From an uncultured Mollicutes bacterium (GTDB lineage Bacteria; Bacillota_I; Bacilli_A; RFN20; CAG-826), in contig UQCQ01000007.1 in assembly GCA_900539595.1 (NCBI GenBank), positions 14,451-78,450 of the forward strand: 64,000 nucleotides of DNA, in the 5' to 3' direction. The notes below the pieces were generated by a model. It searched no databases and had not been told where the DNA came from. It saw nothing but the letters and a program-made list of their open reading frames with translations. Made by a program: the position numbers and the translations under genes. This document shows positions 35,009 to 44,365 of this stretch, in pieces (positions within the stretch are counted from its first letter, which is position 1; every line of letters starts with the position of its first letter).

Positions 35009-37777
35009 TTAAAGCGGCAAATCCTTTTTGGTGAAGCGGACGAATCCGACCCCGTAGGTAATCGCGGCAATAATCAACGTAATGCAGAGCTTCCATGCAT
35101 AGGTCACGTAGTCGGCATTCATGACGGCCATCGCGTCGAAACAGGAATCCACGGTGATGTAATTGAAGAAGGACATCGCACTGATGCGGACGGTGCCGGG
35201 GATGGCCTCGGTTCCGAATAAGCCAAGGATCGAGAAGATGAAGAAAGCAATGGTGACTCCTCCCCCAGCTCCAATGGCCTGCCCGCCTTTATTGAACCAG
35301 CAGGAGGCAAGGAAATTGATGCCAGAGATTGCTACGGTAACGCCGAAGTTGCCCAAGGCATAGAGGGCGATATCGTTAATTGGCAGGGATTCCACAAGGT
35401 CCTGCGACCCGCAGGCGATACCAATTTCGCGGGCCGCTAACGTTCCTAGGAACAAGGACACCCCCATGACGACTTCGGTGAAGAGAAGATACATCATTTC
35501 GGTGTAGATGAAGGAAGCACGACGGGTTGGCGTAGACAAGGTGAAGGCTAAGGAACCCGATTCGACTTTCGCGGCCACAAGGCTATTCGCGGTTAAAATC
35601 GTATAAACCATCGGAATCAACAAGGTGGCGATGCCAAAGCTGACCGCGCCGACCATGATGCCATAGGTATTCATATGGCCCATTTCGGTCAAAGAATCTC
35701 CTACGGCCCCCGGGAGTTGATCGATGACGCCTTGGCTGGATTTCACCGTGGCGATGAGGATCTGCTCCTCTTGGGTATAGCCGGAATTTTCGTATTCCTT
35801 CAGGTGAGTTTGGTAAGAAGCGATACCGCTAGAAGCGTATCCGCGGACCGCATCCATCATTTCTTTACCGGTCATTGAACTATTTTCCGCGGTGATTTGG
35901 TCAATGGAAGTGATGTGGGCTTTATTCTCTTCATTGAAGGTATCAATAAGCGTTTTTTCCGCCGTTTTGCAAACCAGGCCAATCGCACGGTCTTGAAGGG
36001 GCGAGGTTAAGACGTTTTTCCCGTCAAAATAGGCGTTGCTATCGTTTTCATCGCGAACTTCGAATTCCTTCATGAAGGAAGCAAGTTCCTTTTTGAGGAG
36101 ACTCATTTGCTCGTCTGCTTCCTTTTTGGCATCCGCGATTTCTTCTTCGCTATAGTTTTCGCCGGTCAAAAGATCCTTGTGCATCTTCTCGACGAGGCTG
36201 CTTTTCGCACCCATGCCCCCGTCGATTTTGATGTAGACGTCGGGATTATAGACTTTGATTTCGATGGCTTTCTTGATTTCTTTGCCATCGTTGCCATAAA
36301 CGCCGGTGCCAACATAAGTGATGGGGTAGCCTAAATCGGAAGTCTTGTAGTCGACGGTGAACGCGGGGAGGTAGTTGTAATAAGCGAATTCCTCTAAATT
36401 AGAAAGAACGAAGGTTTGGACTTCATCCCCAAGGTTTTCGCGCATAATGGAGGAATCGGCTAGATAAGCTTTCTTACTGGCTTCCACATCGATCTGGCCA
36501 TTATTCCCTTTAACGCCGCTTGTATAAACGGTATAGAGACGCTCACCGGCTTGCTTGGCGAATTCTCCTTCGGTTCCGTTACCCGCAAACATGGGAAGAA
36601 GGCGGAAGGAAGCATCTTGGCAAGCAATTTGTTTGGTTTCTGCGCTTGGGGCAGCGCTAGAAGAACCAAAGCAAGTGGAGAAAGTATCTTGAAACACGGC
36701 AAGAACATTTTTCTCGTCGTCCGCGCTAAGCTCATAAGTCTCCGCAGCTACTTTGCTCATCGTGGTTGGGATGACCTGGATGAGGATTTCTTGACTGGTA
36801 AGCGATTCCCCAGTCTTCTTTGCTTGGCCATAGCGGTCAAAATAAGCCGAGATCAGGCGTTTGGCGACTTCTTTTTCCTGCGGAGTCTTCGCATCGTCAT
36901 TTTCTAAAGCGGTATTCGCCAGCGACATGACAGTGGTTTTGGCGGCAATCGCCTTGGCATCGGCTTCTCCGCTGGCACTGCGATAAGCGATGTCGTAGGT
37001 GATTTTTAAGGTCGCCAATTGCGTTTGAAGCGAGGAATCGTTCACGAGGTCAATGGCTTGGCCTACTAAAGCCTGCGCCATCTTGTCTCCAGCGATATAG
37101 CCTTCCTCCGCTTCGGCGGAATTGACAAAAGCACTGTAGAAGCTGATGGCCCCGCTTTTCACCGTGGATTCGGTATCCGCGTTGTTGAAAAGGTTCTTCA
37201 GCGCCTTGGCGGAGCTATTGATATTCAAAGTCGAAAGGATGCCGACGATGATGATCATAATTAAGGCATTGCCTGCGCTAACTACACTTAATCCCAAACG
37301 GTTGGATTTAAGGGATTCCTTGAATAAAGGAGCGCTAAAAAGGCGGTGGCTTCGTTTTTTATTGGCAGCGGGCTTCATCCCCTCTAATTCCGGGGGAAGC
37401 GCCATCACGGTTTCTTCTTGGGCCGAGACGATGGTTTTTTCTTCCCGTTTTTCCATTTTCTTTTCCTCCTTTTCTTCTTTTTTAGGTGGATTTTCTTGCG
37501 GTTTTTCTTCCCTTTCCGGCTTTATTTCCGGCTTGACGGGTTGGGTTTCTGCCATTTCTTTCGTAGGCTCTTCCTTTTTGCTTTCCTTGGCTTCGATGTG
37601 ATCGAGGCGAGAAGAAAGCAAGGCGAATTGCTCGGCGATGGCCTTTTCCTTTTCTTCCTGGATTCGCTTTTTCTCGGCGATGACCTTGGGATCCATATCC
37701 TTGGGCTTGACAAGAACTTTAATCACTTCGCGTTTTTTCCCTTTTTTGGTTTTCTTGTTTTTCTCGTTTTCATCCAT
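35009..37777 (-). CDS. Very large ABC-2-type permease with charged cytoplasmic N-terminus
   Basis: This 922-residue protein starts at ATG 37777 behind AAAAGGAGGAA; a longer frame to 37816 lacks a site. Residues 1-150 are Lys/Glu/Pro-rich, in part probably coiled coil, and cytoplasmic. A first transmembrane helix at about 170-195 (SVVSAGNALIMIIIVGIL) is followed by some 470 extracellular residues, then five or six helices (about 680-915), the ABC-2 layout. The gene overlaps the end of its ATPase partner by eight bases. The large outer domain and charged tail are unusual and suggest contact with a large substrate or partner. Substrate unknown. Confidence 0.75.
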   Translation of the reverse strand: MDENEKNKKTKKGKKREVIKVLVKPKDMDPKVIAEKKRIQEEKEKAIAEQFALLSSRLDHIEAKESKKEEPTKEMAETQPVKPEIKPEREEKPQENPPKKEEKEEKKMEKREEKTIVSAQEETVMALPPELEGMKPAANKKRSHRLFSAPLFKESLKSNRLGLSVVSAGNALIMIIIVGILSTLNINSSAKALKNLFNNADTESTVKSGAISFYSAFVNSAEAEEGYIAGDKMAQALVGQAIDLVNDSSLQTQLATLKITYDIAYRSASGEADAKAIAAKTTVMSLANTALENDDAKTPQEKEVAKRLISAYFDRYGQAKKTGESLTSQEILIQVIPTTMSKVAAETYELSADDEKNVLAVFQDTFSTCFGSSSAAPSAETKQIACQDASFRLLPMFAGNGTEGEFAKQAGERLYTVYTSGVKGNNGQIDVEASKKAYLADSSIMRENLGDEVQTFVLSNLEEFAYYNYLPAFTVDYKTSDLGYPITYVGTGVYGNDGKEIKKAIEIKVYNPDVYIKIDGGMGAKSSLVEKMHKDLLTGENYSEEEIADAKKEADEQMSLLKKELASFMKEFEVRDENDSNAYFDGKNVLTSPLQDRAIGLVCKTAEKTLIDTFNEENKAHITSIDQITAENSSMTGKEMMDAVRGYASSGIASYQTHLKEYENSGYTQEEQILIATVKSSQGVIDQLPGAVGDSLTEMGHMNTYGIMVGAVSFGIATLLIPMVYTILTANSLVAAKVESGSLAFTLSTPTRRASFIYTEMMYLLFTEVVMGVSLFLGTLAAREIGIACGSQDLVESLPINDIALYALGNFGVTVAISGINFLASCWFNKGGQAIGAGGGVTIAFFIFSILGLFGTEAIPGTVRISAMSFFNYITVDSCFDAMAVMNADYVTYAWKLCITLIIAAITYGVGFVRFTKKDLPL

Positions 37778-38705
37778 GGCGGACTTCCTCCTTTTGCCTG
37801 GCTTTGCGACGTTCATCGAAATAAACGGTGAGGTTATACGGGACTTCGGTGAAGAATTTCACGTCGAATTTCTTGAGCTGATTCAGAAGTTCGGGGAGTG
37901 CTTTTTTCTCCACGCGGACCGTGGCTTGATGATATTGGGGTTGGATGCGGATGATGTCGTTTCTTAAAGCCAAGAAACGTTCGTAATCCTTGTCATTAGT
38001 GAATTCGATTTTGAAATCGCGTTCTGGGCGGTTTTTGATGTCGGAGACAGTAGCACTATCCACGATTCTCCCCTGCGTCATCAAGACCACGCGGTCGGAG
38101 ACGCGTTCGAGTTCGTCAATGGAATTCGAGGTCATGATCATCGTGGATCCCCGGTCTTTTTGCTCTTGAATCAGTGTTAATAACTCTTCGCGCATCAAGG
38201 GGTCAAGACCCGTAGAAGGTTCATCCATCAACAGGATCGGGGGCTTGCGCATCATGGAGGCCACAATGGCGGTTTTTTGCTTCATGCCCTTGCTCATCCG
38301 GCGTGGATAGGCGCGGATATCAAGCTGCATTCTGCTGATGATCGAGTCTGCGTAGCCGAAGTCTTGGGGCTTCATCCCAAGGCTATAGCCATATTGATGA
38401 AGGAAGTCGATACCAGTAGGAACATCGGGGAAATTGATTTCCCCTGGGATATATCCAATATAGCACTTGGTGTCTGCCGCATCCAAATAGGCGTCGAAGT
38501 GATAGATTTTGACGTGACCGGAATCACTGCGGATAAATCCCATGATTTGACGGAGAAGAGTGGTTTTTCCGGCCCCATTTTCTCCAACGATTCCCACGCA
38601 TTCACCATCATGAACCTGAAGGTTGATGTCGAAATTACCGCGGTTTTGGCCATAGTCTTTGGTTACGTGGTCGATGTCGATCACGAGGGGTTTGCTGTCC
38701 GTCAT
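37770..38705 (-). CDS. ABC-2 exporter ATPase, second copy
   Basis: This 311-residue ABC ATPase has Walker A GENGAGKTTL (about residues 41-50), a divergent signature MSKGMKQK, Walker B ILLMDEPSTGLDP and a switch region SNSIDE in place of the usual His (position after MIMT). The C-terminal 90 residues form a domain typical of ABC-2 exporters. The start overlaps the stop of the other ATPase by four bases (ATGA-type). The two ATPases are about as divergent as paralogues in other exporters and may form a heterodimer. The missing switch His suggests that this one may be the less active partner. Confidence 0.88.
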   Translation of the reverse strand: MTDSKPLVIDIDHVTKDYGQNRGNFDINLQVHDGECVGIVGENGAGKTTLLRQIMGFIRSDSGHVKIYHFDAYLDAADTKCYIGYIPGEINFPDVPTGIDFLHQYGYSLGMKPQDFGYADSIISRMQLDIRAYPRRMSKGMKQKTAIVASMMRKPPILLMDEPSTGLDPLMREELLTLIQEQKDRGSTMIMTSNSIDELERVSDRVVLMTQGRIVDSATVSDIKNRPERDFKIEFTNDKDYERFLALRNDIIRIQPQYHQATVRVEKKALPELLNQLKKFDVKFFTEVPYNLTVYFDERRKARQKEEVRHG

Positions 38706-39631
38706 TGATTCACGCCTCCATAGGTTTTGTCTTCTTTATAGAAACTCATGAAATAATCTTCCAAGGTTTCTTTCTTCTCCGCCATATCGATCAATCCCTT
38801 TTGGGGAAGGTTGGCCAAGAAGAAATCGGTATTCGTTTCCTCCACCGTGCAATGGAGGCAGGAAGGAATCGAGGGGCTATTTCGCGCATCGATTCCCTTT
38901 GAAAGCAGGGTTTTCTTTGCTTTCTCGGCGTCTTCTAACGTGGCGTAGAAGAGGCGATAACGCTTCTCGGTTTTATGCTTTAAGTCATTCGCGACAAACA
39001 AAGAGACAATTTTTCCGTCCTTGATGACGGCGATTCGGTCGCAGCAGGAGTCCACCTCTCCAAAGATATGAGAGGAAAGAAGAATGGTTTTGCCACGCTT
39101 TTTCTCTAGGCGAATGAGCTGAATGAATTTTTCCTGCATTTCGGGGTCGAGGCCGCTAGAAGGCTCGTCCATGATGATGACGTCGGGGTCGTTCATGAAG
39201 GCACAGACAATTGCCATTTTTCGTTTCATACCAAGACTCATTTCCTTGCAGGTTAAGGAAGGATCGAGTTCAAATTCCTTGATGAGCCAGTCGAGAAAAA
39301 CACGGCTGGTTAACCCTTTTAATTTGGCTTGTTCTTCGATGACGTCGCTTCCTTTTAAAGCCAAGGGAAGCGCGACTTCGCCCGGGATATAAGAGACCCC
39401 TTGCATCGTGATGTCGCGGTCGCGAAGGGAGTTGACCCCGTTAATCAAGGTTTCGCCTGAATCGGGAACGCTGAAGCCCATTAAGTGGCGGATTGTCGTG
39501 CTTTTTCCAGCACCATTTGGCCCTAAAAAACCAAAGCATTCGCCCTTATTCACGGAGAAGGAAACATCAAAAATGCCACGTCCCTGGCCATAATCTTTGG
39601 TTAGATTTTTGATTTCAATGACAGGTTCCAT
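38702..39631 (-). CDS. ABC-2 exporter ATPase, first copy
   Basis: This 309-residue ABC ATPase has Walker A GPNGAGKST (about 37-45), signature MSLGMKRK, Walker B VIIMDEPSSGLDP and a normal switch LLSSHIF with His. The C-terminal domain is of the same type as its neighbour. ATG 39631 follows CAAGGAGG. It is the first gene of the three-gene exporter unit and divergent from a TetR regulator, which probably represses it. Confidence 0.9.
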   Translation of the reverse strand: MEPVIEIKNLTKDYGQGRGIFDVSFSVNKGECFGFLGPNGAGKSTTIRHLMGFSVPDSGETLINGVNSLRDRDITMQGVSYIPGEVALPLALKGSDVIEEQAKLKGLTSRVFLDWLIKEFELDPSLTCKEMSLGMKRKMAIVCAFMNDPDVIIMDEPSSGLDPEMQEKFIQLIRLEKKRGKTILLSSHIFGEVDSCCDRIAVIKDGKIVSLFVANDLKHKTEKRYRLFYATLEDAEKAKKTLLSKGIDARNSPSIPSCLHCTVEETNTDFFLANLPQKGLIDMAEKKETLEDYFMSFYKEDKTYGGVNQ

Positions 39632-39661
39632 TTTTTTGCCTCCTTGGAAGATATTGGACTG

Positions 39662-39690
39662 TTGCCCAAAAACTTTCCACGTGTTAATAT
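39662..39690 (+). promoter_or_regulatory. tetR promoter in the exporter/TetR divergent region
   Basis: TTGCCC (39662-39667) and TAATAT (39685-39690) are 17 bases apart. Downstream, TTGC-GGGATAT-GGCAA near 39699-39714 is a short dyad that could be the TetR site. Confidence 0.5.
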
Positions 39691-39747
39691 AGTCGGGTTT
39701 GCGGGATATGGCAAGCCTAAAAACAATACAAAAAGAGAAAAAGATTT

Positions 39748-40386
39748 ATGGCAGAAATTGTGGTGGATAATACGACACTAATTAAAAAAGAGGACGCACG
39801 CGTATATCGAACGAAGCGGGACCTCGCCGATGCTTTGGAGGCTCTTTTAAACGAGAGGAATTTTGATGATTTGTCAGTCAAAGACATCACGGATCAAGCT
39901 CTAATTTCCAAAAATACCTTCTACAACAATTTCCAGGATAAGAATGAATTGCTCCAATTCGTGTTCACCCGTTATTTATTGAAAATCAAAGAACGAATCA
40001 ACCCTCTTTTAAAGTCCTATAAGCCCTATCCTTTGCGGAAACGAGAATTCTTCAAGAAAGTCATTAAAGAGATTGTCGATTTCTTCCTCGATGATATGCC
40101 TTTGCCCATGGGAAAAATGGCGAAAAACGATATCAGTGGTACTTTCTTCCGCGACTTTTCGATCTTCACCCGCCAAGCCATGGAGCACATGGTGGCTGAA
40201 TATCCTTTCTTATTAGGAAAAACTCTAGATGAAGTCGTCCTCATCAATTTCTACAGCGGAGGCATCGCCAATTTAATTTATTACGCCTACCGCAATGAAC
40301 TACAAATCGAACGGAAAAAGATATGCTCGGACATTTTCCGCCTCGTTTATCCTGCCCTTTGCGATTCGAGTTTGATTTTGGGCTAG
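39748..40386 (+). CDS. TetR-family transcriptional regulator
   Basis: This 212-residue protein has a TetR helix-turn-helix near the N-terminus (ALEALLNERNFDDLSVKDI, then ISKNTFYNNFQDKNELL, about residues 27-68). The C-terminal ligand domain ends with the KICSDIFRLVYPAL segment typical of TetR proteins in Firmicutes. It is transcribed away from the ABC-2 exporter and is its likely repressor. The effector is unknown. The ribosome site is weak (AAAGAG). Confidence 0.87.
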   Translation: MAEIVVDNTTLIKKEDARVYRTKRDLADALEALLNERNFDDLSVKDITDQALISKNTFYNNFQDKNELLQFVFTRYLLKIKERINPLLKSYKPYPLRKREFFKKVIKEIVDFFLDDMPLPMGKMAKNDISGTFFRDFSIFTRQAMEHMVAEYPFLLGKTLDEVVLINFYSGGIANLIYYAYRNELQIERKKICSDIFRLVYPALCDSSLILG

Positions 40387-40445
40387 CCTAAATAGAAGAA
40401 GCCCACTAGACTATTAATTGCTTTGAAGAATCAAAGCTTCACAGG

Positions 40446-40543
40446 CCAAGAGTAGTGATATCGCGTCAAGTGCCTTTGGATGGGAGGTTGCCAAAGGACG
40501 AAGGAAGGGTTCCCTTCCGCGGTGGTGTCACGCAGCCGCTTGG
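40446..40543 (+). ncRNA. Tetrahydrofolate (THF) riboswitch
   Basis: The segment aligns through its whole length with the THF/folT RNA: GAGTAG, then TCGCGTCAAGTG, a P3 stem CCTTTGG/CCAAAGG around ATGGGAGGTTG, the ACGAAG junction, a variable hairpin, and GCGGTG closing P2. P1 is CCAAG/CTTGG (40446-40450, 40539-40543). The RNA binds reduced folates and lies directly before an ECF S-component gene, the usual partner. Ligand binding would lower folate uptake. Confidence 0.92.
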
Positions 40544-40573
40544 GACAAATTTATTTTTTGTTATGTGAAGAAC

Positions 40574-40591
40574 CTCCTGTACCCGAAGGAG
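40574..40591 (+). promoter_or_regulatory. Shine-Dalgarno-sequestering hairpin of folT
   Basis: CTCCT (40574-40578) pairs with AGGAG (40587-40591), which is the folT ribosome site. With the riboswitch 30 bases upstream, this suggests that folate controls translation initiation by exposing or hiding the site. Confidence 0.55.
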
Positions 40592-40600
40592 TATTGGAGT

Positions 40601-41146
40601 ATGGGAAATTCTAAAGTTCGCCGAATGTGCATCGACGGGATGCTCGTTGGCATTTTCTTCGTCTTGGCCAAATTGACCATTAAAGCGGAGCCGATTCATA
40701 TCGCTTTCTCTGGCTTGGCGGTCATTTTTGCGACCTGTTATTTTGGGCTAGGCGATGGGCTCATCGTCGCTTTATTGGGTGAATTCCTCATCCAGATGAC
40801 CTCGAGCTATGGCATTGGACCGACAACCCCATTATGGATGTTGCCTGCAGCCTTTCGCGCGTTAATCGTGGGTCTATTTGCCTTGCCGTTTCGGAAAAAA
40901 GGCGAAAATTTGGACCAACATTATGTATGGTATTTTATCGCCAATTTGCTCGCGGCCCTCTTTGTTACGGCTGCAAATGCCGGCGTTCAAACCTTGGATG
41001 CCTTGATCCTAGGCTATTCTTGGGCCGCGACAATTCCTTTGCTGGCTATGCGCGCGTTAAGCGGGCTAGTCTCGGCAACGGTGATTTCGATCATTAACAT
41101 CCCTTTGCTACGGGCGATTCGCAAACTCTCACCAAACGAAGATTAA
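40601..41146 (+). CDS. folT: ECF transporter substrate-binding subunit for folate
   Basis: This 181-residue protein has about six transmembrane segments. The N-terminal CIDGMLVGIFFVLAKLTI and GLAVIFATCYFGLGDG segments resemble the ECF S-component core. Start ATG 40601 follows AAGGAG; a GTG at 40565 lies before the sequestering hairpin and is unlikely. The upstream THF riboswitch is strong evidence that the substrate is folate. The shared energising subunits EcfA, EcfA' and EcfT are not in this window, as is normal for group II ECF systems. Confidence 0.87.
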   Translation: MGNSKVRRMCIDGMLVGIFFVLAKLTIKAEPIHIAFSGLAVIFATCYFGLGDGLIVALLGEFLIQMTSSYGIGPTTPLWMLPAAFRALIVGLFALPFRKKGENLDQHYVWYFIANLLAALFVTAANAGVQTLDALILGYSWAATIPLLAMRALSGLVSATVISIINIPLLRAIRKLSPNED

Positions 41147-41217
41147 CTGAAGCTTCTGAAAGCCATGGACCCGTGGAAGGGCATTTGAGCATCCCCATAG
41201 GACCTAGAAAATGGGAT

Positions 41218-44200
41218 TTAAGAAAGCAAATAGGCGATGTCTTCTTGGGTTAAGGAAGAACCTTCCTCGTCCGCGACGCGGATGATGGAAGAAAGGGAAC
41301 GCTTCAAAGCCTGAAGTTCGATGATTTTCTCTTCAATCGTGCCTTTGGCCACAAGTTTCCAAACGGTTACGGGGCGGGTTTGCCCGATGCGATGGGCACG
41401 ATCGCTGGCTTGATTTTCCGCGGCGATATTCCACCACGGGTCTAGGTGGATGACGATATCCGCCCCCACGAGGTTTAGCCCAGTTCCACCGGCTTTTAAG
41501 GAGACTAACATGACTTTTTCGTCTTCGCTTGTGTTGAAGCGGTCCGCTAAAGATAATCTTTCTTTGGCGGGGGTGTCCCCATAAATTAAGGAAGAAGAGA
41601 TTTTTAATTTGGCCAGTTCGTCTTGCAGGTGTTTTAAAACCGCGACGAAACTGGAGAAAATCAAAACCTTGTGCCCGCTGGCGATTGCTTCCTTGACCAT
41701 GGCAATCGTTTGGGTTAATTTCGCGGATAAGTTTTTATAATTGGAGACAAAAACGCTTGGATCCACGCAAAGTTGACGGAGACGGGTAAGTTCAGCGAGG
41801 ATGGCTACGCGGTTCCTCCCGCTATCTTTTTGATCCTTCAAAGTCATTTTGGCGTTTGTAAAATAAGCCTCATAGAGTTTGGCTTCGGCATCGTCCATTT
41901 GAACCACGGTGATTTCTTCCGTTTTTGGCGGGAGGTCCTTTAAAACCTCCTCCTTGGTTCTCCGAAGCAAGAACGGGGCGATTTGGGTTTCTAGACGATG
42001 GATTTGGGCTTGGTTATTATCGGCAAGCGAGCTATACATCAGATGGAAATCTTTGTAGCCGTCTAAATATCCTGGCATCAAGAAATCCATGATGGACCAT
42101 AGATCCATGTAGGAGTTTTGAATGGGGGTACCGGTTAAGACAAACCGGTGCTTCGCGTGAAGGGATTTGACGGCTTTGGTCTTCAAGGCGGTCGCGTTGG
42201 CGATATATTGGGCCTCGTCGAGAACGATGGTAGAGAAAAGGATATCTTGGTAGAGTTCCTCATCGTTACGAAGGGAGTCATAGGAGACGACAAAGACCCC
42301 CTGTCCCGCCTCTTTCATTCTTTCGATGGTCTTTTTTCGGCTAGATTTATTGCCTTCCACGACCTCTACTTGACGGGATGAATCCCATTTTTCGAATTCG
42401 TTTTTCCAGTTATAGATTAACGATTTGGGGGAAATGATCAGGATATTTTCCTTCTCCTTCAATAAGGATAAGAAAGCAATCATTTCCAAAGACTTTCCTA
42501 AGCCCATGTCATCGGCCAAAATGCCGCCGAGCCCATTGCTTGCTAACGTCCATAACCAACGGACCCCATCTTTTTGATAGGGGCGTAAAGCGGATTCTAG
42601 GGAGGAGGATAAAGGCAATTCCGCGGATTGGAAATGGAGCAAGGAGTCGAAGAGGTCTTCCAGCCGATCGTCGATTTCAACGCTTAACCCGTCGTCGAGA
42701 CGGAGGTTAAGGGCTTTATATAGGGGAAGATGCTCGGTAGTAAGTCCCTCCTCGCTAGGAGAAAATTGCTCAATCGCTTTCGAGAGGCTTTCATCGTCGG
42801 TCGCATAATAATTATTCCCTACGCGAACGTACTTTTTCTTTTTGCGGTAGGCATTCAGAATCAAGTTGACCTCTTCGGGGGTTAAGGAATCGGAAGAAAA
42901 GGAGACATCGAACCAATCTAGTCCACTTTCGGTTCGTAAACGAATCCCAGATTTCTGGTGGTTTACGGTGATATGGGCGATATTATCCGAAAGATAAAGG
43001 GAAGCGAATTCGCTTAATGGGGACAAATCGCGGTCTAGAATCGCCCCAATTTCCTCATCTCCTTGGATGGTCCCGGATTCGGATAAGCCAAGGTCTTTTA
43101 AACACGCACGGAATTTATCGTAGACGTTCCGAGGGGAATTTAAGTAATCCTGCAAGGAAATCGTTTGACCTCTGGACTTGAATTCGGTTCGCATATCTAA
43201 GGATGGCTTCGTGTTCTCGTTTCCTTCCTCGTAATCCAAGTAATAAGCGATGTAGGTACGGACTTGATTGGACTTTTCTTGGAAAATGGGGGAGACATGG
43301 ATGTCATTTTGCTTCATTAAGGGTAATAAATCCGCGCCGATTTGATCCTGAAGGGCCTGATAAGGGAACGAGGGGTGAGCCAAAATGAATTGAGCGACCC
43401 GGCTCGATTTTAAAGAGGCGAACGCATAAAGAAGAATCTTCTTGGTTGCTTTGATGGGTTGAATCGCGTTGGTTTTATAAAGGAACAAGGAATTGGAGGA
43501 GACTAATCCGCCTAATTGGAGGCTTCCTTCATCGTCAGCTTCGATTTCGATTTTCCGGACTTCGTTATCCACTTCATAAAGCTCGTCGTCGAGATGGACG
43601 GTTTTGCCTTTGCATAGGAGCAATAGGCCGACGAATACTTCCAAAGTGATATCGGGATAATAGGATTCGGGCGAAAAATGTTGGGACAAAAAGAAGATGA
43701 TCCGCTGATCTTGTGGAGAAAAGGAATCGATATCAAGGGAAAGGTAATTTCCTCGGCCGTCGTGAATGGCGGATCCGCGGCGGACCTGAGCCAAAAAGGC
43801 GGGGATGGAACGGGTTAAGTGTCTTCCTTCTCCAACAATTACGGGTACGATTTGAGGAGCCGTCCTTCCTTTGGGAGAAGTTAAATCAAAACTCAATTGA
43901 GGCTTTAAATGACACACGTCCCCCGTGGAATCGCTTTGAAGGTCTTTCAATAGGTCTTGGAAGTCGGCTTTGTTGGCTAGGAAATCTTCACGTTCTTGTT
44001 TATTAAAGGAAGATAGACGGTCTAAGGTATCAAAGTCGGATCCATAACGGGCGCGTAAAGTTTCTTCATCCTCGCTTTTTTCTTTTGTTGCGATGAAATA
44101 AGCGAGGGCATTTCGATCGTATTCGGTATATTCCTTTCGGATATAGGCGTCATGCAAAAGGAGATCGGGTCCTATGTTCAAACCAATGACGGGATAATTC

Positions 44201-44364
44201 GGTGAATAAGCTTCATAGGTGATGCTTTCATTGCTAGAAACAACCCGAAAATAAAGGGTGTATTCCCCGTTTTGGAGACGCGTTAAGGTGGATTCTCCGC
44301 TTGTTCCAACAAGGGAGTCTTTCCAAGATTGAAGCTGTGAAGAGGAAATTTTAGATAAATACAT
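41218..44364 (-). CDS. SNF2-family DEAD/DEAH helicase
   Basis: This 1048-residue protein is a bacterial SNF2 (Swi2/Snf2, RapA-like) ATPase. The C-terminal half holds motif I DDMGLGKSLEM (about residues 617-627), motif II LDEAQYIAN, the TGTPIQN motif, and in the second lobe KAGGTGLNL and QASDRAHRIGQ. The N-terminal 580 residues contain SNF2-associated domains without a clear name. ATG 44364 has AAGGAGG inside the end of the SWIM gene, and only one base separates them. These proteins remodel DNA-protein or RNA polymerase complexes. Confidence 0.9.
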   Translation of the reverse strand: MYLSKISSSQLQSWKDSLVGTSGESTLTRLQNGEYTLYFRVVSSNESITYEAYSPNYPVIGLNIGPDLLLHDAYIRKEYTEYDRNALAYFIATKEKSEDEETLRARYGSDFDTLDRLSSFNKQEREDFLANKADFQDLLKDLQSDSTGDVCHLKPQLSFDLTSPKGRTAPQIVPVIVGEGRHLTRSIPAFLAQVRRGSAIHDGRGNYLSLDIDSFSPQDQRIIFFLSQHFSPESYYPDITLEVFVGLLLLCKGKTVHLDDELYEVDNEVRKIEIEADDEGSLQLGGLVSSNSLFLYKTNAIQPIKATKKILLYAFASLKSSRVAQFILAHPSFPYQALQDQIGADLLPLMKQNDIHVSPIFQEKSNQVRTYIAYYLDYEEGNENTKPSLDMRTEFKSRGQTISLQDYLNSPRNVYDKFRACLKDLGLSESGTIQGDEEIGAILDRDLSPLSEFASLYLSDNIAHITVNHQKSGIRLRTESGLDWFDVSFSSDSLTPEEVNLILNAYRKKKKYVRVGNNYYATDDESLSKAIEQFSPSEEGLTTEHLPLYKALNLRLDDGLSVEIDDRLEDLFDSLLHFQSAELPLSSSLESALRPYQKDGVRWLWTLASNGLGGILADDMGLGKSLEMIAFLSLLKEKENILIISPKSLIYNWKNEFEKWDSSRQVEVVEGNKSSRKKTIERMKEAGQGVFVVSYDSLRNDEELYQDILFSTIVLDEAQYIANATALKTKAVKSLHAKHRFVLTGTPIQNSYMDLWSIMDFLMPGYLDGYKDFHLMYSSLADNNQAQIHRLETQIAPFLLRRTKEEVLKDLPPKTEEITVVQMDDAEAKLYEAYFTNAKMTLKDQKDSGRNRVAILAELTRLRQLCVDPSVFVSNYKNLSAKLTQTIAMVKEAIASGHKVLIFSSFVAVLKHLQDELAKLKISSSLIYGDTPAKERLSLADRFNTSEDEKVMLVSLKAGGTGLNLVGADIVIHLDPWWNIAAENQASDRAHRIGQTRPVTVWKLVAKGTIEEKIIELQALKRSLSSIIRVADEEGSSLTQEDIAYLLS

Positions 44365-44365
44365 C

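Noticed and set aside
37418..37831. 137-codon Phe-rich frame on the plus strand
   Set aside because: It is antisense to the Lys/Glu-rich head of the large permease and an artefact of its composition.
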